Of a stretch of 49,304 bases of DNA, positions 32,140-39,585 are shown piece after piece; the stretch's first letter is position 1; every line of letters starts with the position of its first letter. The stretch is from a virus. Below the pieces are notes generated by a model. The model searched no databases. It saw only the letters and a program-made list of their open reading frames with translations, and had not been told where the DNA came from. The stretch is from the IMG/VR virus record IMGVR_UViG_3300045977_000284, positions 1-49,304 of that record; one strand, written 5' to 3'. Both the position numbers and the translations under genes were made by a program.

Positions 32140-32391
32140 ATGATCGAAATCACCGTGCCTCCGATCGTCATTGCATTTCTGCTTTGGATCCTTCGCACGT
32201 TCATCAATCCGAATGCTCCTCTGCCTCTGCCGCCGGAGATTCCAGAAGCGGCGAAAGCCATCGCGGCCAACGCCAACAAATGGGGATCGGTCGCCGACTT
32301 GATCTTGAGCTGGAATCTCCCCGTCGCCTTCGGGGCAGGTGCCTTGCTTGCGTGGTTCCTATGTGCCCTACTCTCACGGAGACCCTCATGA
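32140..32391 (+). CDS. small two-span membrane protein, holin candidate
   Basis: An 83-residue protein starting MIEITVPPIVIAFLLWILRT. Two membrane segments (residues 6-21 and 60-78, NLPVAFGAGALLAWFLCALL) are joined by a Pro/Ala-rich loop (PNAPLPLPPEIPEAAKAIAA). It ends with a basic tail (SRRPS). Its ATGA overlap with the exported protease-like protein, and its size, make it a holin candidate, but there is no family evidence. Confidence 0.6.
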   Translation: MIEITVPPIVIAFLLWILRTFINPNAPLPLPPEIPEAAKAIAANANKWGSVADLILSWNLPVAFGAGALLAWFLCALLSRRPS

Positions 32392-33047
32392 AGAAGATCG
32401 CCATTGCCATCGTCTCGCTCGCGCTCGTGATGCATGTTCATGCCCAGCCTGAAAAGTCCGGCGCCTCAGTCGGCGGCAAGATCGCTCCGGACAAGGCGAC
32501 CGAAATACAGGTCGATTTGCCAGGCAGCCTCCACATGCAAAACACCGGCGGATCGGACGGGGCAGGCCTCTGCGTCTTTACCTCGATCAGCCATGCGGCC
32601 AGATGGCAGCATGTCGAGCTGCTCGAAAACTTCCGCGATTGGATGAAGCGATATCCGGGCGGATCGTGGCCTGAAAAGACGGCGCAGAAGATCAAGCAGA
32701 TTGCGAAGGAGAAGGGGGTCCCAGAACCTCAATACGTCCAGGTCGAAGGGGGCCGCGAGGTCCTCGACGTGATCCGAGCTGCTCTCAAATCCGGACGCAT
32801 GCCTGGAGTCACCTATTCATACTCTCCGACCGGACGCTACGGCGGCCGCAAGATTGCGCACATGGTCAATATCGTGCACCTGGACGATAGGTACGCCGCG
32901 ATCCTCGACAACAATTACATCACGCCGGCGGAGAACGCGTACGAGTGGATTTCCGTCGATGACTTTCTGAGAACCTTCACAGGCGGCCGATCCGGCTGGA
33001 CGATCATCTTGCTCGACACCGGCCCGCCGCCCCTTCCCTGGAATTGA
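32388..33047 (+). CDS. exported papain-like cysteine peptidase candidate
   Basis: A 219-residue protein with a signal peptide (MKKIAIAIVSLALVMHVHAQ, cut after AHA or HAQ). The mature part shows GAGLCVFTSISHAARW, with a Cys in the place of a papain-like nucleophile before a helix. Near the end come AHMVNIVHLDDRYAAILDNN, with His in a strand and Asn/Asp ten residues later. This is a Cys-His-Asn/Asp order of papain/C39-type folds. Following a holin candidate, it may act as a lysis enzyme or process an exported target. Confidence 0.6.
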   Translation: MKKIAIAIVSLALVMHVHAQPEKSGASVGGKIAPDKATEIQVDLPGSLHMQNTGGSDGAGLCVFTSISHAARWQHVELLENFRDWMKRYPGGSWPEKTAQKIKQIAKEKGVPEPQYVQVEGGREVLDVIRAALKSGRMPGVTYSYSPTGRYGGRKIAHMVNIVHLDDRYAAILDNNYITPAENAYEWISVDDFLRTFTGGRSGWTIILLDTGPPPLPWN

Positions 33048-33050
33048 GCC

Positions 33051-33827
33051 ATGAAAAAAGGACTCGCCCCCCTCGCCATCGTGCTCTTGCTCGTTGTCAC
33101 TGCGTGCGCATGCGCGCAGTTTCGCTTTCGCCTTTTCCGTCCGCGCTGCTCATCGGGAAGCTGCGAGCTTGTGCCATATCACGTCCAGCCGGCCGATGAA
33201 AGCACCCAGCCCGATGGCGTGCAACCACCGCCCGACCCGAAGCCTGAACCGGTTGAGAAGAAGGGCGAGCCGGCGATCGAGAATTTCGGCGTCGATTGCA
33301 CCAAGCTCTCGGCCGGCCGCGCCTTCGTCAACGGCCGCGAGGTGACGATGCAGCATGCTCTCGGCGTCATCAGCGGACAGATTCCCGACGACTCACAGAA
33401 GCTTCGCTTGACCGTGATCGGAAGCGACGCCGAACGCGGGCCGGTGCTCGAGGCGCTGGCCAAGCTCGAACCTTCGGTGCGGGAACGATTGGCGCCCTGG
33501 AGTGTGCGACCGGATCATTGGTCTTTGAAAGATGGAGTGACGGGACAGACGCTGTTCAAGGTAGACGGCCGGCCAACCGTTTACTTGCAGGCTCCGGATG
33601 GGAAAGTGCTGCACAGGCAAGACGACTTCAAAGGCCCGGATGACTTCCAGGCCATACGCAAGGCGATCAAAAGCTATGACGCCGGCAAAGACGTAGATCT
33701 CCGCAAGACGCCCGCGCCCGACGACAAGAAGGCGCCAACGCCGGCGGCCCCTGCAATCTCACCGTGGCTGCTGATTGGCGGCGCCGCGGCTTTGTTTCTA
33801 TTCCTCCGTTCACAAGGAACACTCTGA
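33051..33827 (+). CDS. lipoprotein with thioredoxin-like part and C-terminal membrane anchor
   Basis: A 258-residue protein with a lipoprotein signal (VLLLVVTACACAQF; lipobox VTAC) and a Pro-rich linker (PDGVQPPPDPKPEPVEKKGE). About 100 residues end with GRPTVYLQAPDGKVLHRQDD, then FKGPDDFQAIRKAIKSY, which resembles a thioredoxin-fold end without a CxxC. The C-terminal SPWLLIGGAAALFLFLRSQG would be a second membrane anchor. Anchored at both ends, it could span the periplasm like a spanin, which is speculative. Confidence 0.6.
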   Translation: MKKGLAPLAIVLLLVVTACACAQFRFRLFRPRCSSGSCELVPYHVQPADESTQPDGVQPPPDPKPEPVEKKGEPAIENFGVDCTKLSAGRAFVNGREVTMQHALGVISGQIPDDSQKLRLTVIGSDAERGPVLEALAKLEPSVRERLAPWSVRPDHWSLKDGVTGQTLFKVDGRPTVYLQAPDGKVLHRQDDFKGPDDFQAIRKAIKSYDAGKDVDLRKTPAPDDKKAPTPAAPAISPWLLIGGAAALFLFLRSQGTL

Positions 33828-34093
33828 TGCCCCCCATCGACTACACCCATTTGATCGCAGCCGTCGTCGGCTGGATCCTTACGCTCCTTTACAACCGCAT
33901 GAGGCCGCCGGTGCCAGGCCCGGGCCCCGCGCCGAATCCGGTGAATCCGATTAGCCCGCTGCCGGTGAATCCGCTGCTGCCGGGTGGACTGCAGATCGGC
34001 AATGGCCAGCTTCTTTCCTTGCTGCTTGCCGCGCTGATGGCCAAACCTCCGCAGCCGATCCAGGTCCCGAGCCAAGAGCAGCCGAGCCAGTAG
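33827..34093 (+). CDS. small membrane protein, Pro-rich
   Basis: An 88-residue protein starting MPPIDYTHLIAAVVGWILTL, coupled to the upstream gene (TGATG at 33825-33829). A membrane segment (YTHLIAAVVGWILTLLYNR) is followed by a Pro-rich linker (PPVPGPGPAPNPVNPISPLP), a second hydrophobic stretch (GQLLSLLLAALMA) and a polar tail. It is the last gene of the late operon before the terminator. Possibly part of a holin/anti-holin set; not recognised. Confidence 0.55.
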   Translation: MPPIDYTHLIAAVVGWILTLLYNRMRPPVPGPGPAPNPVNPISPLPVNPLLPGGLQIGNGQLLSLLLAALMAKPPQPIQVPSQEQPSQ

Positions 34094-34178
34094 GCGACTA
34101 CCTCCGGGGGGCCGCCGGCCGGGGAACTTTTCGTGCACCACCACGCGCGAAATGGGATGCCGGCGGCTCCTTCTTGAC

Positions 34179-34209
34179 ACATGCCGTTGAACGGGTGAAC
34201 GCGGCATGT
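34179..34209. repeat. 8-bp dyad in the late-operon 3' region
   Basis: ACATGCCG (34179-34186) and CGGCATGT (34202-34209) face each other across 15 bases. It may be part of the terminator complex or an operator. Nothing else in 34094-34212 resembles a gene. Confidence 0.35.
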
Positions 34210-34212
34210 ACC

Positions 34213-34281
34213 GGGCGGGGGCTTCCTTGGAGGAAGCGGCCTAGTCGGCACGTCGTCGATCAACGCCCGCCCGACTTTTTT
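34213..34281 (+). terminator. rho-independent terminator of the late operon
   Basis: GGGCGGG (34213-34219) pairs with CCCGCCC (34266-34272), enclosing the hairpin GCTTCCT-TGG-AGGAAGC (34221-34237). TTTTTT follows at 34276-34281. It stands between the late operon and the convergent integrase gene. The enclosed loop is long, so the active terminator may be only part of it. Confidence 0.6.
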
Positions 34282-34383
34282 CAACGAGACTCAACGGGGG
34301 CCGCCGACAGGGGAAAGACAAAGACCCCTGAAAGGTGCTCCGCTTGGCAGGCGCGAGTTTCGGCGGCTTCCCGTTGTTTGCTC

Positions 34384-35406
34384 TCATGCAGCCATTTTCA
34401 GCTTCGCCGCTTGTGCCGCGGCCATCGCCTGGGCACGGCGCTCCAGCCTCTCCAGTTCTATGATCTCCATGCCGTTGCGCAAGTGCGATACTTGCAGATG
34501 CTGGTACCGTCGCGTCGTTCGCGCGGACGTATGGCCCATGATGGCCATGACGATCGCCGTAGGGACGCCGGCTGCAAGCGCTAGTGTCGCCACGCTATGA
34601 CGAAGGGTATATGCCACGATGTTTTCCAGCTTGACATCGTCCTCGCACAGTTTCTTTCTGAGGCGGCGAAAACGACATCGCACCGCGTTGCCAGTCCAGC
34701 GCTTACCCTGCGAGTTACAAAACACCGGCCCTTCGAGCGATGGGGCTCGTCGCCTGAGTCGCAGCAACAATCGCCCAAGACGCCGGTTCACGAGAAGAAT
34801 GCGCGGCTCGGTCGGATCTTCACGACGCTCCCTCGCCTTGTAATCGCGGATGATGAAGATTGCCCGGCCGGCAGACAATGCCTCCTCGATCGTTTGGCGC
34901 GGCTTCTCCGGCAACAGCATCTCCCAATCGAGGCCGCGGATTTCCTGGGGCCGTGCCATCGTCTCACGCATGGCCATGAGGAAATCGCGAAACTCCCGCT
35001 CGCCGGGTCGGATGAGCATACCGCCGTGCCATCTCTCCGACTCCGGATGCTGCCCAGACTTGCGCAGCCAGCCGGCCAGCTCTCGCGGCGACAGTATCCG
35101 TGTGCGCTGGCCGGCGGCCGGCTTGGGGACTCGTGCAAAGACGTTGCGTCGAACCAGCTCGGCGTCATCCTTGGCCCACTGAAAGAGCCGCTGCACTGCC
35201 TGAACCTCATGCCAGGTCCTCCCCCAAGTTGAGAGATGGATCGGCTTGAAACTCCGAAGCGGCATATTGCCGAACTTAGCTCCGCGTTTGTGCTTCCTGG
35301 CTTGCGCGAAGCGGTGAAGAATGCGGCGATAGCCATTCGTGGTGGATGGGCGGCGGGCGTTTTCGCACCACTTCAGGAACGCCGCGATCAAACTGCTGAG
35401 ACGCAT
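34384..35406 (-). CDS. int: phage integrase, tyrosine recombinase
   Basis: A 340-residue tyrosine recombinase with an N-terminal core-binding part (GYRRILHRFAQARKHKRGAK). The catalytic domain shows R152 in ARPQEIRGLDW, R269-H270 in AYTLRHSVATLAL (tyrosine replaces the usual first His), H292 in IMGHTSARTT and the nucleophile Y301 in RYQHLQ. It would integrate the phage at the tRNA-type site immediately upstream (35519-35599). Its ATG at 35406 has GAAAGG upstream. It is convergent with the late operon. Confidence 0.9.
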   Translation of the reverse strand: MRLSSLIAAFLKWCENARRPSTTNGYRRILHRFAQARKHKRGAKFGNMPLRSFKPIHLSTWGRTWHEVQAVQRLFQWAKDDAELVRRNVFARVPKPAAGQRTRILSPRELAGWLRKSGQHPESERWHGGMLIRPGEREFRDFLMAMRETMARPQEIRGLDWEMLLPEKPRQTIEEALSAGRAIFIIRDYKARERREDPTEPRILLVNRRLGRLLLRLRRRAPSLEGPVFCNSQGKRWTGNAVRCRFRRLRKKLCEDDVKLENIVAYTLRHSVATLALAAGVPTAIVMAIMGHTSARTTRRYQHLQVSHLRNGMEIIELERLERRAQAMAAAQAAKLKMAA

Positions 35407-35518
35407 GGAGAAGGCCTTTCGAGGTTGAGCGTTGCCTGCTGCCGGGCGATGGGGCGAACGCCTGGACAGCCTTCATTCTTACCTCACCACGCAAAAACCT
35501 CAGTTTGATTTCGGTCGT

Positions 35519-35599
35519 TTGGGCGGTAAAATAGCCCATCGGCTAGACCTGCTTGATGGGGTTCAAGAGGTCGCTGGTTCGAATCCAGTCGCCCCGACT
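35519..35599 (+). other. attP-like segment derived from tRNA-Pro(GGG)
   Basis: The stretch from about 35551 resembles the 3' half of tRNA-Pro(GGG): CTTGA-TGGGGT-TCAAG anticodon arm, AGGTC, T-arm GCTGG-TTCGAAT-CCAGT and acceptor CGCCCCG plus A. The anticodon loop has 6 instead of 7 bases (one A fewer than the usual CTTGAATGGGG), so it is not a functional tRNA here. The 5' side (TTGGGCG...TAGCC-CATC-GGCTA) is not tRNA-like in sequence but can pair. Next to the integrase gene, this is the expected layout of an attP whose core matches the host tRNA 3' end. Confidence 0.65.
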
Positions 35600-35616
35600 G
35601 CCGGACACCGTCCGGC
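35600..35616 (+). repeat. hairpin just after the tRNA-like segment
   Basis: GCCGGAC-ACC-GTCCGGC, a perfect 7-bp stem with a 3-base loop, directly follows the tRNA-like 3' end. It could be the terminator part of a carried-over tRNA gene or an integrase/Xis-related structure. The rest of 35617-35779 shows no gene. Confidence 0.45.
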
Positions 35617-35779
35617 GTCGTTGCCGCCTTCATTGGTGTCAGCGATTACTCTCAGGCCCGGAGTTGCGTGTTTTGATCGCACGCACACTGCCGGGCCATT
35701 TTTCATTTCGAGGTTGATGCCTGGCGAGTTGCCTATCAAATTCATCGGCCGGCCGGCACTTTGGAGATGATGGAAAAGG

Positions 35780-36403
35780 CTAGTCGGGAACGACAACGCC
35801 CTTCAGCTCGCGACGATTCTTCTCGAACTTGTCCAGCGATCGTTCGGTTACGACCAGGTAGGCCGCCCGCGGGGAGGCCACGTCCGTTGCCTTGTACGTG
35901 GCGCCCATGAAGTCAACCGTATAGGTTACGCCGTCCCAGCCGCGGACGACGGTATAGGCGTCCTCGTTGGATTCTCGCTTGAAGCTGATCTTTGTTCCTT
36001 GCTCGAAGCTCATCACCATGAGGCTGGTGCCCTTCTTGTCCGTGGAAGAGCTGACGCACATTCCCGGTGTGTCGCGACTGATCACGACTTCCTCGATTGT
36101 CTGGCCGCCCTTGAAATGGACAAGTTTGCCGGCGACGCGGCCCTTCTTCTCGTCCTCCTTGCTGACCTCTCGTGTGATTGTCAGGTCCGCGGCAAGGTAA
36201 TACTGAAGCGTCGGGAACTCGCGCTCGCTGATCTTATACTTGTCGATCAGCTCTTGATTGAACTTGCTCTTGGTAAGCTGCTCACTGCCGGTCTTGCCCT
36301 GATCCGGCTTGATCGGGGCAAAGTTGCCTCCGCCGCCGCCACAGCAACAGGCCATCAGGTTGAAACCGATGATCGCCAAAAGAAGTGCGATGTAACGAGG
36401 CAT
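35780..36403 (-). CDS. lipoprotein, probable lysogenic conversion gene
   Basis: A 207-residue protein with a lipoprotein signal: MPRYIALLLAIIGFNLMACC, Cys at 19-21, then a glycine run. The mature part is mixed beta (LQYYLAADLTITREVSKEDE, KLVHFKGGQTIEEVVISRDT, WDGVTYTVDFMGATYKATDV). No family recognised. It lies alone between attP and the next operon, oriented opposite to its right neighbour. Such genes beside attP are often expressed from the prophage, for example in exclusion of other phages; that role is inferred only. Confidence 0.65.
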   Translation of the reverse strand: MPRYIALLLAIIGFNLMACCCGGGGGNFAPIKPDQGKTGSEQLTKSKFNQELIDKYKISEREFPTLQYYLAADLTITREVSKEDEKKGRVAGKLVHFKGGQTIEEVVISRDTPGMCVSSSTDKKGTSLMVMSFEQGTKISFKRESNEDAYTVVRGWDGVTYTVDFMGATYKATDVASPRAAYLVVTERSLDKFEKNRRELKGVVVPD

Positions 36404-36459
36404 GGTCTACTCCGAGTAGGGAAGTAGGAAGTAGGCAAAAACCGGAGTTGATTGTATCG

Positions 36460-36496
36460 CCGGATTCGGCGTTGCCAGCTGCGAATCGGATTTTTT
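36460..36496 (+). terminator. candidate rho-independent terminator, plus strand
   Basis: CCGGATTCG (36460-36468) pairs with CGAATCGG (36482-36489), with one bulged G, and ATTTTTT follows. No rightward gene ends directly before it, so it may block readthrough entering from the attP side. The rest of 36404-36713 shows no clear gene; it should hold the promoters of the divergent lipoprotein and methylase genes. Confidence 0.45.
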
Positions 36497-36713
36497 CGGG
36501 GATTGAAATAGGCTGGCTGAGCCCGTAGAATTTCGCCGACCCGTCAAATTTCCCTCCATCTCGATCCTGATCAATGCCGGCTGTGTTGGCTGGTAAGGAA
36601 GAGCTTGGCCCGGAATGGCACGGATGTCGAGGGCCGATTCCATGGCCTCCGCCAAACGCATCTCTGCACGCACCTCCCGTTATCACGTTGCTGACAAACT
36701 CGAAACGTTCTCG

Positions 36714-37457
36714 ATGAACGGCTATCCCGGTTCGAAGGGAGGAAGCGGAGTTGCCGAGAAGATCATCCGTGAGATGCGGCCTCACCAGGTCTATATCGAG
36801 GGCTTCGCGGGCAAAGCGGCCGTCTGGCGCAAGAAGCTGCCGGCAGCAAAGACAATTCTCATCGACAAAGACCCCATGTGCTGCAATCGGCTCCGATCGT
36901 ACATCGCCAGGCATGGCGGTGACGACGTCGAAGTCATCCAGGGCGATGCGTTAAAGATTCTTCCGTCCCATCGGGCCGTGAAAGCCCACACGCTTGTCTA
37001 TCTCGATCCCCCGTATCTCCGTGAGACGCGCACGAAGAAGCGACTTTTCGATCATGAACTGTGCTCGCCGGAGGCCCACAACGCCATTCTCGACGTCGCC
37101 ATGGCGCTCGACTGCATGGTGATGATCTCCGGCTATGAGTCGGCACTCTATGAAAGGCGTCTCAAGAGTTGGCGCCTGGTGACGTTCAACACCATGACGC
37201 ATGGCGGGCCACGCGTGGAGCATCTCTGGTGCAACTTCACCGAGCCTGACATCTTGCATGATCCGCGCTGGGTCGGTGGGAATTACCGCGATCGAGAGAA
37301 CCTCAAGAAGCAACAGCTACGTTGGGCCGAACGCTTTCGCGGAATGGATGCGCGGCGGCGACAGGCGATCGCCCTGGCACTCATCAATGTCGATCGAGTA
37401 GCGGTGGAAGCGGCGATGCGGACCGCACCGGCCATCGCGGCGATGCTCGAGGAGTGA
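36714..37457 (+). CDS. Dam-like DNA N6-adenine methyltransferase (D12 class)
   Basis: A 247-residue methylase. Motif I-like NGYPGSKGGSGVAEKII is at the start, VYIEGFAGKAAVWRKKLPAA (FAGKAA in place of FxGxG) and a catalytic LVYLDPPYLRETR (DPPY) follow, and a later MVMISGYES completes the D12-class order. It would methylate adenine in the phage's own DNA for protection from restriction or replication control. The ATG at 36714 places motif I in the usual spot; the frame is open up to 36615, where an AAGGAAG-like site could serve a longer form. Confidence 0.85.
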   Translation: MNGYPGSKGGSGVAEKIIREMRPHQVYIEGFAGKAAVWRKKLPAAKTILIDKDPMCCNRLRSYIARHGGDDVEVIQGDALKILPSHRAVKAHTLVYLDPPYLRETRTKKRLFDHELCSPEAHNAILDVAMALDCMVMISGYESALYERRLKSWRLVTFNTMTHGGPRVEHLWCNFTEPDILHDPRWVGGNYRDRENLKKQQLRWAERFRGMDARRRQAIALALINVDRVAVEAAMRTAPAIAAMLEE

Positions 37458-37460
37458 CCA

Positions 37461-37637
37461 ATGACGACACCTTTTCACAAACGCTATCGCCGCAACACGA
37501 CGTGCCTCTTCTGCGAGATAACTCTCCCGGAGGAGAAACGTGCGCACGCCAAGTATTGCAACGCGGCGTGCAAGCAAGGCTTTTGGCGTCTGCGTCAGAA
37601 GCTCCGCGCTCAGATTCGTCAGAACTACCCGTCCTAG
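37461..37637 (+). CDS. small zinc-ribbon protein
   Basis: A 58-residue frame (MTTPFHKRYRRNTTCLFCEI), three bases after the methylase stop. It has CLFC and YCNAAC, i.e. C-x2-C then C-x3-C, followed by KQGFWRLRQKLR. This is a small zinc ribbon that resembles the gene at 44450 (C-x2-C, C-x3-C, then a basic helix). It ends three bases before the palindromic repeat copy B. Confidence 0.65.
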   Translation: MTTPFHKRYRRNTTCLFCEITLPEEKRAHAKYCNAACKQGFWRLRQKLRAQIRQNYPS

Positions 37638-37639
37638 AT

Positions 37640-37679
37640 CGTTACGGTTCAGCCGCCGATCGGCGGGCAAAGCGTAACG
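37640..37679 (+). repeat. 40-bp palindromic repeat, copy B
   Basis: This 40-bp imperfect palindrome (CGTTACGGTT...AAGCGTAACG with inner GCCGATCGGC) matches 13400-13439 with only three differences. It stands 17 bases before the ATG of the next gene, as copy A does before its gene. Confidence 0.75.
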
Positions 37680-37696
37680 CTAACGGAGCGAACCTG

Positions 37697-37948
37697 ATGA
37701 ACAAGAAACTTCTCCCTCGAAAGACGCATCTGATTCAGATGTTCGGCGATCCGGACCGCCGCGGCTGTTGCTTCTTTGCCGACTGGTGGCGCGAACCAAC
37801 ACAGGGCGGAGTCATTGCGGCCCGCATTCGCTACGCCAATCTCGAATCGTACATCATCGACCTGCGCAGGCGAGGCTGGCATGTGAAGGTTTCTCTCAGC
37901 CGGCGATTCCGAAATCTGAAGGCCATTTATCGAGATACTCCCTCATGA
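37697..37948 (+). CDS. hypothetical small protein
   Basis: An 83-residue basic protein starting MNKKLLPRKTHLIQMFGDPD. It includes RRGCCFFADWWREPTQGGVI and a strand-helix stretch YANLESYIIDLRRRGWHVKV. Its stop overlaps the next ATG (ATGA at 37945-37948). No family recognised. It lies behind the palindromic repeat. Confidence 0.6.
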   Translation: MNKKLLPRKTHLIQMFGDPDRRGCCFFADWWREPTQGGVIAARIRYANLESYIIDLRRRGWHVKVSLSRRFRNLKAIYRDTPS

Positions 37949-39234
37949 TTCAGCTCGGCTTTGAAGTCGGCTCCGGCGAGCCCGTCACGATCCCCTTGCG
38001 GCATACCGTCATCACCGGTCAGACGCAGGAGGCCGGCAAGACGACGGCTCTCGAAGCGATGATCGCTCGGACCAAGCTGACCGGCCTGGTGTTTGTCACC
38101 AAGCGCGGCGAGGGGAGCTTTCAGAATGCACGCCGCATCGATCCGTATTTTCGCGAGCAAGCCGACTGGCAGTTTGTCGCCTCGATCCTCGAAGCCAGCC
38201 GCGGCGAGAAGCTGAAGTTCGAGCGGGCCTGGATCATCCGTGCAAGCAAAGGGGCTCGCTCGCTGGCCGATGTGCAGCGCAATGTCCGCGCGGCGATGGA
38301 GAAAGCGAAGGGGCTGTCGGCCGACGTGTACCTCACTCTCGATGCCTACCTCGATGCCGTCGTTCCCCAGATCGAGCGAGTCCACTGGGCGAAGTCGGTC
38401 GAGCTGCAGCCTGGCCTCAACGCGATGGACCTGTCAGGCCTGAACGTCGAGATGCAACACCTGGTCATCCGATCGGCGATCGATTGGGTGCTGACTCACG
38501 CGAGCGATACGATCGTCGTCGTGCCAGAGGCCTGGAAGTTCATTCCACAAGGCCGCGGCACACCGGTGAAGCTGGCGGCGGAGGCCTTCATTCGCCAGGC
38601 GGCCGGCCTGCACAATTACCTCTGGCTCGACAGCCAGGATATCGCCGGCGTCGAGAAGATCATCTTGAAGAGTGTGCCATTGTGGATTCTTGGCGTGCAG
38701 CGAGAGGCGAATGAGGTTAAGCGAACGCTCGCACAGATCCCGGCCGGCTTCAAGAAGCCGAGGCCGGAAGAGATCGCAACGCTGGGCCTGGGTGAGTTTT
38801 TCGTCTGCCACGGCAAGCACATCACCAAGGTCTACGTCCAGCCGGCCTGGATGAGCGCAGACGAAGCGAAGGCCATCGCCCGCGGCGAGCGGTCGATCGA
38901 CCAGGCCGGGCGCCGTCCATCATCGCGGCCGACGGTGCGGGATCCCGAGGTCAGAGAATCCAAATCTTTCGCGAAGGAGGATGAAATGAACCCCGTGCAG
39001 GAAAAGAAACTCGATGAGATTCTGGACTTCATACGCCGGGCGTCTGCACAGTCGGCCGCCAACGCCGCGGCTAACGGTGTAGCAGACGGTGAGGGCCCCG
39101 GCGTGGCTCTGGCCGATGAAGAATCGCTCTATCAACGATTCAAGCAACGAAAGTGCTGGCGATCGACAATGAGATGGAAGTCACCGTCGAACGCAAGACG
39201 ATCCAGACGGATGAAACCAATGCGCTCGGCATGA
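37945..39234 (+). CDS. HerA/FtsK-like P-loop ATPase
   Basis: A 429-residue ATPase. Walker A-like ITGQTQEAGKTTALEAM lies at about residues 25-41 and a Walker B-like TIVVVPEAWKFIPQG in the centre (P-E in place of D-E). Later come GLHNYLWLDSQDIAGVEKII and a sensor-like LWILGVQREANEVKR. Such proteins act as DNA pumps or helicase-like motors. At the end, an AAGGAGGATGAA and ATG at 38986 could start a shorter in-frame product. The last 27 residues look like out-of-frame reading of the overlapping next gene. Confidence 0.75.
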   Translation: MIQLGFEVGSGEPVTIPLRHTVITGQTQEAGKTTALEAMIARTKLTGLVFVTKRGEGSFQNARRIDPYFREQADWQFVASILEASRGEKLKFERAWIIRASKGARSLADVQRNVRAAMEKAKGLSADVYLTLDAYLDAVVPQIERVHWAKSVELQPGLNAMDLSGLNVEMQHLVIRSAIDWVLTHASDTIVVVPEAWKFIPQGRGTPVKLAAEAFIRQAAGLHNYLWLDSQDIAGVEKIILKSVPLWILGVQREANEVKRTLAQIPAGFKKPRPEEIATLGLGEFFVCHGKHITKVYVQPAWMSADEAKAIARGERSIDQAGRRPSSRPTVRDPEVRESKSFAKEDEMNPVQEKKLDEILDFIRRASAQSAANAAANGVADGEGPGVALADEESLYQRFKQRKCWRSTMRWKSPSNARRSRRMKPMRSA

Positions 39235-39443
39235 TCGCGATTCTCCTAAAGGAAGGCTTCTTCAAGGAGACGGTGAAATCCGGGGATGCGTGGCGCGAGC
39301 TAAAGCGACGCTGGGCCTATGGCGGCATCTCCGCGCGCGTGTATGAGCAGCTCGAAAAGCTGACGGCGATGAATTTCGTCACGCGCGAAGACGACGGCTA
39401 CAAGGCCGTGCCCGGCATGAAGGTAAACATCATGACCAAGTAG
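39153..39443 (+). CDS. small winged-helix-like protein overlapping the ATPase end
   Basis: A frame of about 96 residues starting at GTG 39153 (or ATG 39174). It reads MEVTVERKTIQTDETNALGM, then a helix-turn-helix-like KSGDAWRELKRRWAYGGISA and EQLEKLTAMNFVTREDDGYK. The pattern resembles a small winged helix. It overlaps the ATPase frame by 82 bases in the -1 frame, has no strong binding site and may be reached by a frameshift or by coupling. Function unknown. Confidence 0.55.
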   Translation: MLAIDNEMEVTVERKTIQTDETNALGMIAILLKEGFFKETVKSGDAWRELKRRWAYGGISARVYEQLEKLTAMNFVTREDDGYKAVPGMKVNIMTK

Positions 39444-39585
39444 CTTCCTGGAAGTAACGCCAGACACGCAGGTATGGCCGGAGAATCGCTACTTCGGTTC
39501 TTGATCAACGCGGAATTTTCGACGCCCGTCATTCAGCGGCAATTGCAACCGAGCCGAAAAAAACCTATGCTGAATGAGCGGCGAT
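39444..39585 (+). other. non-coding stretch with hairpins
   Basis: No gene seen. Hairpins: CCGGAG/CTTCGG (39478-39497) and CATTCAGC/GCTGAATG (39530-39576). They lead into the tRNA-like and structured RNA region and may belong to it. Confidence 0.4.
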
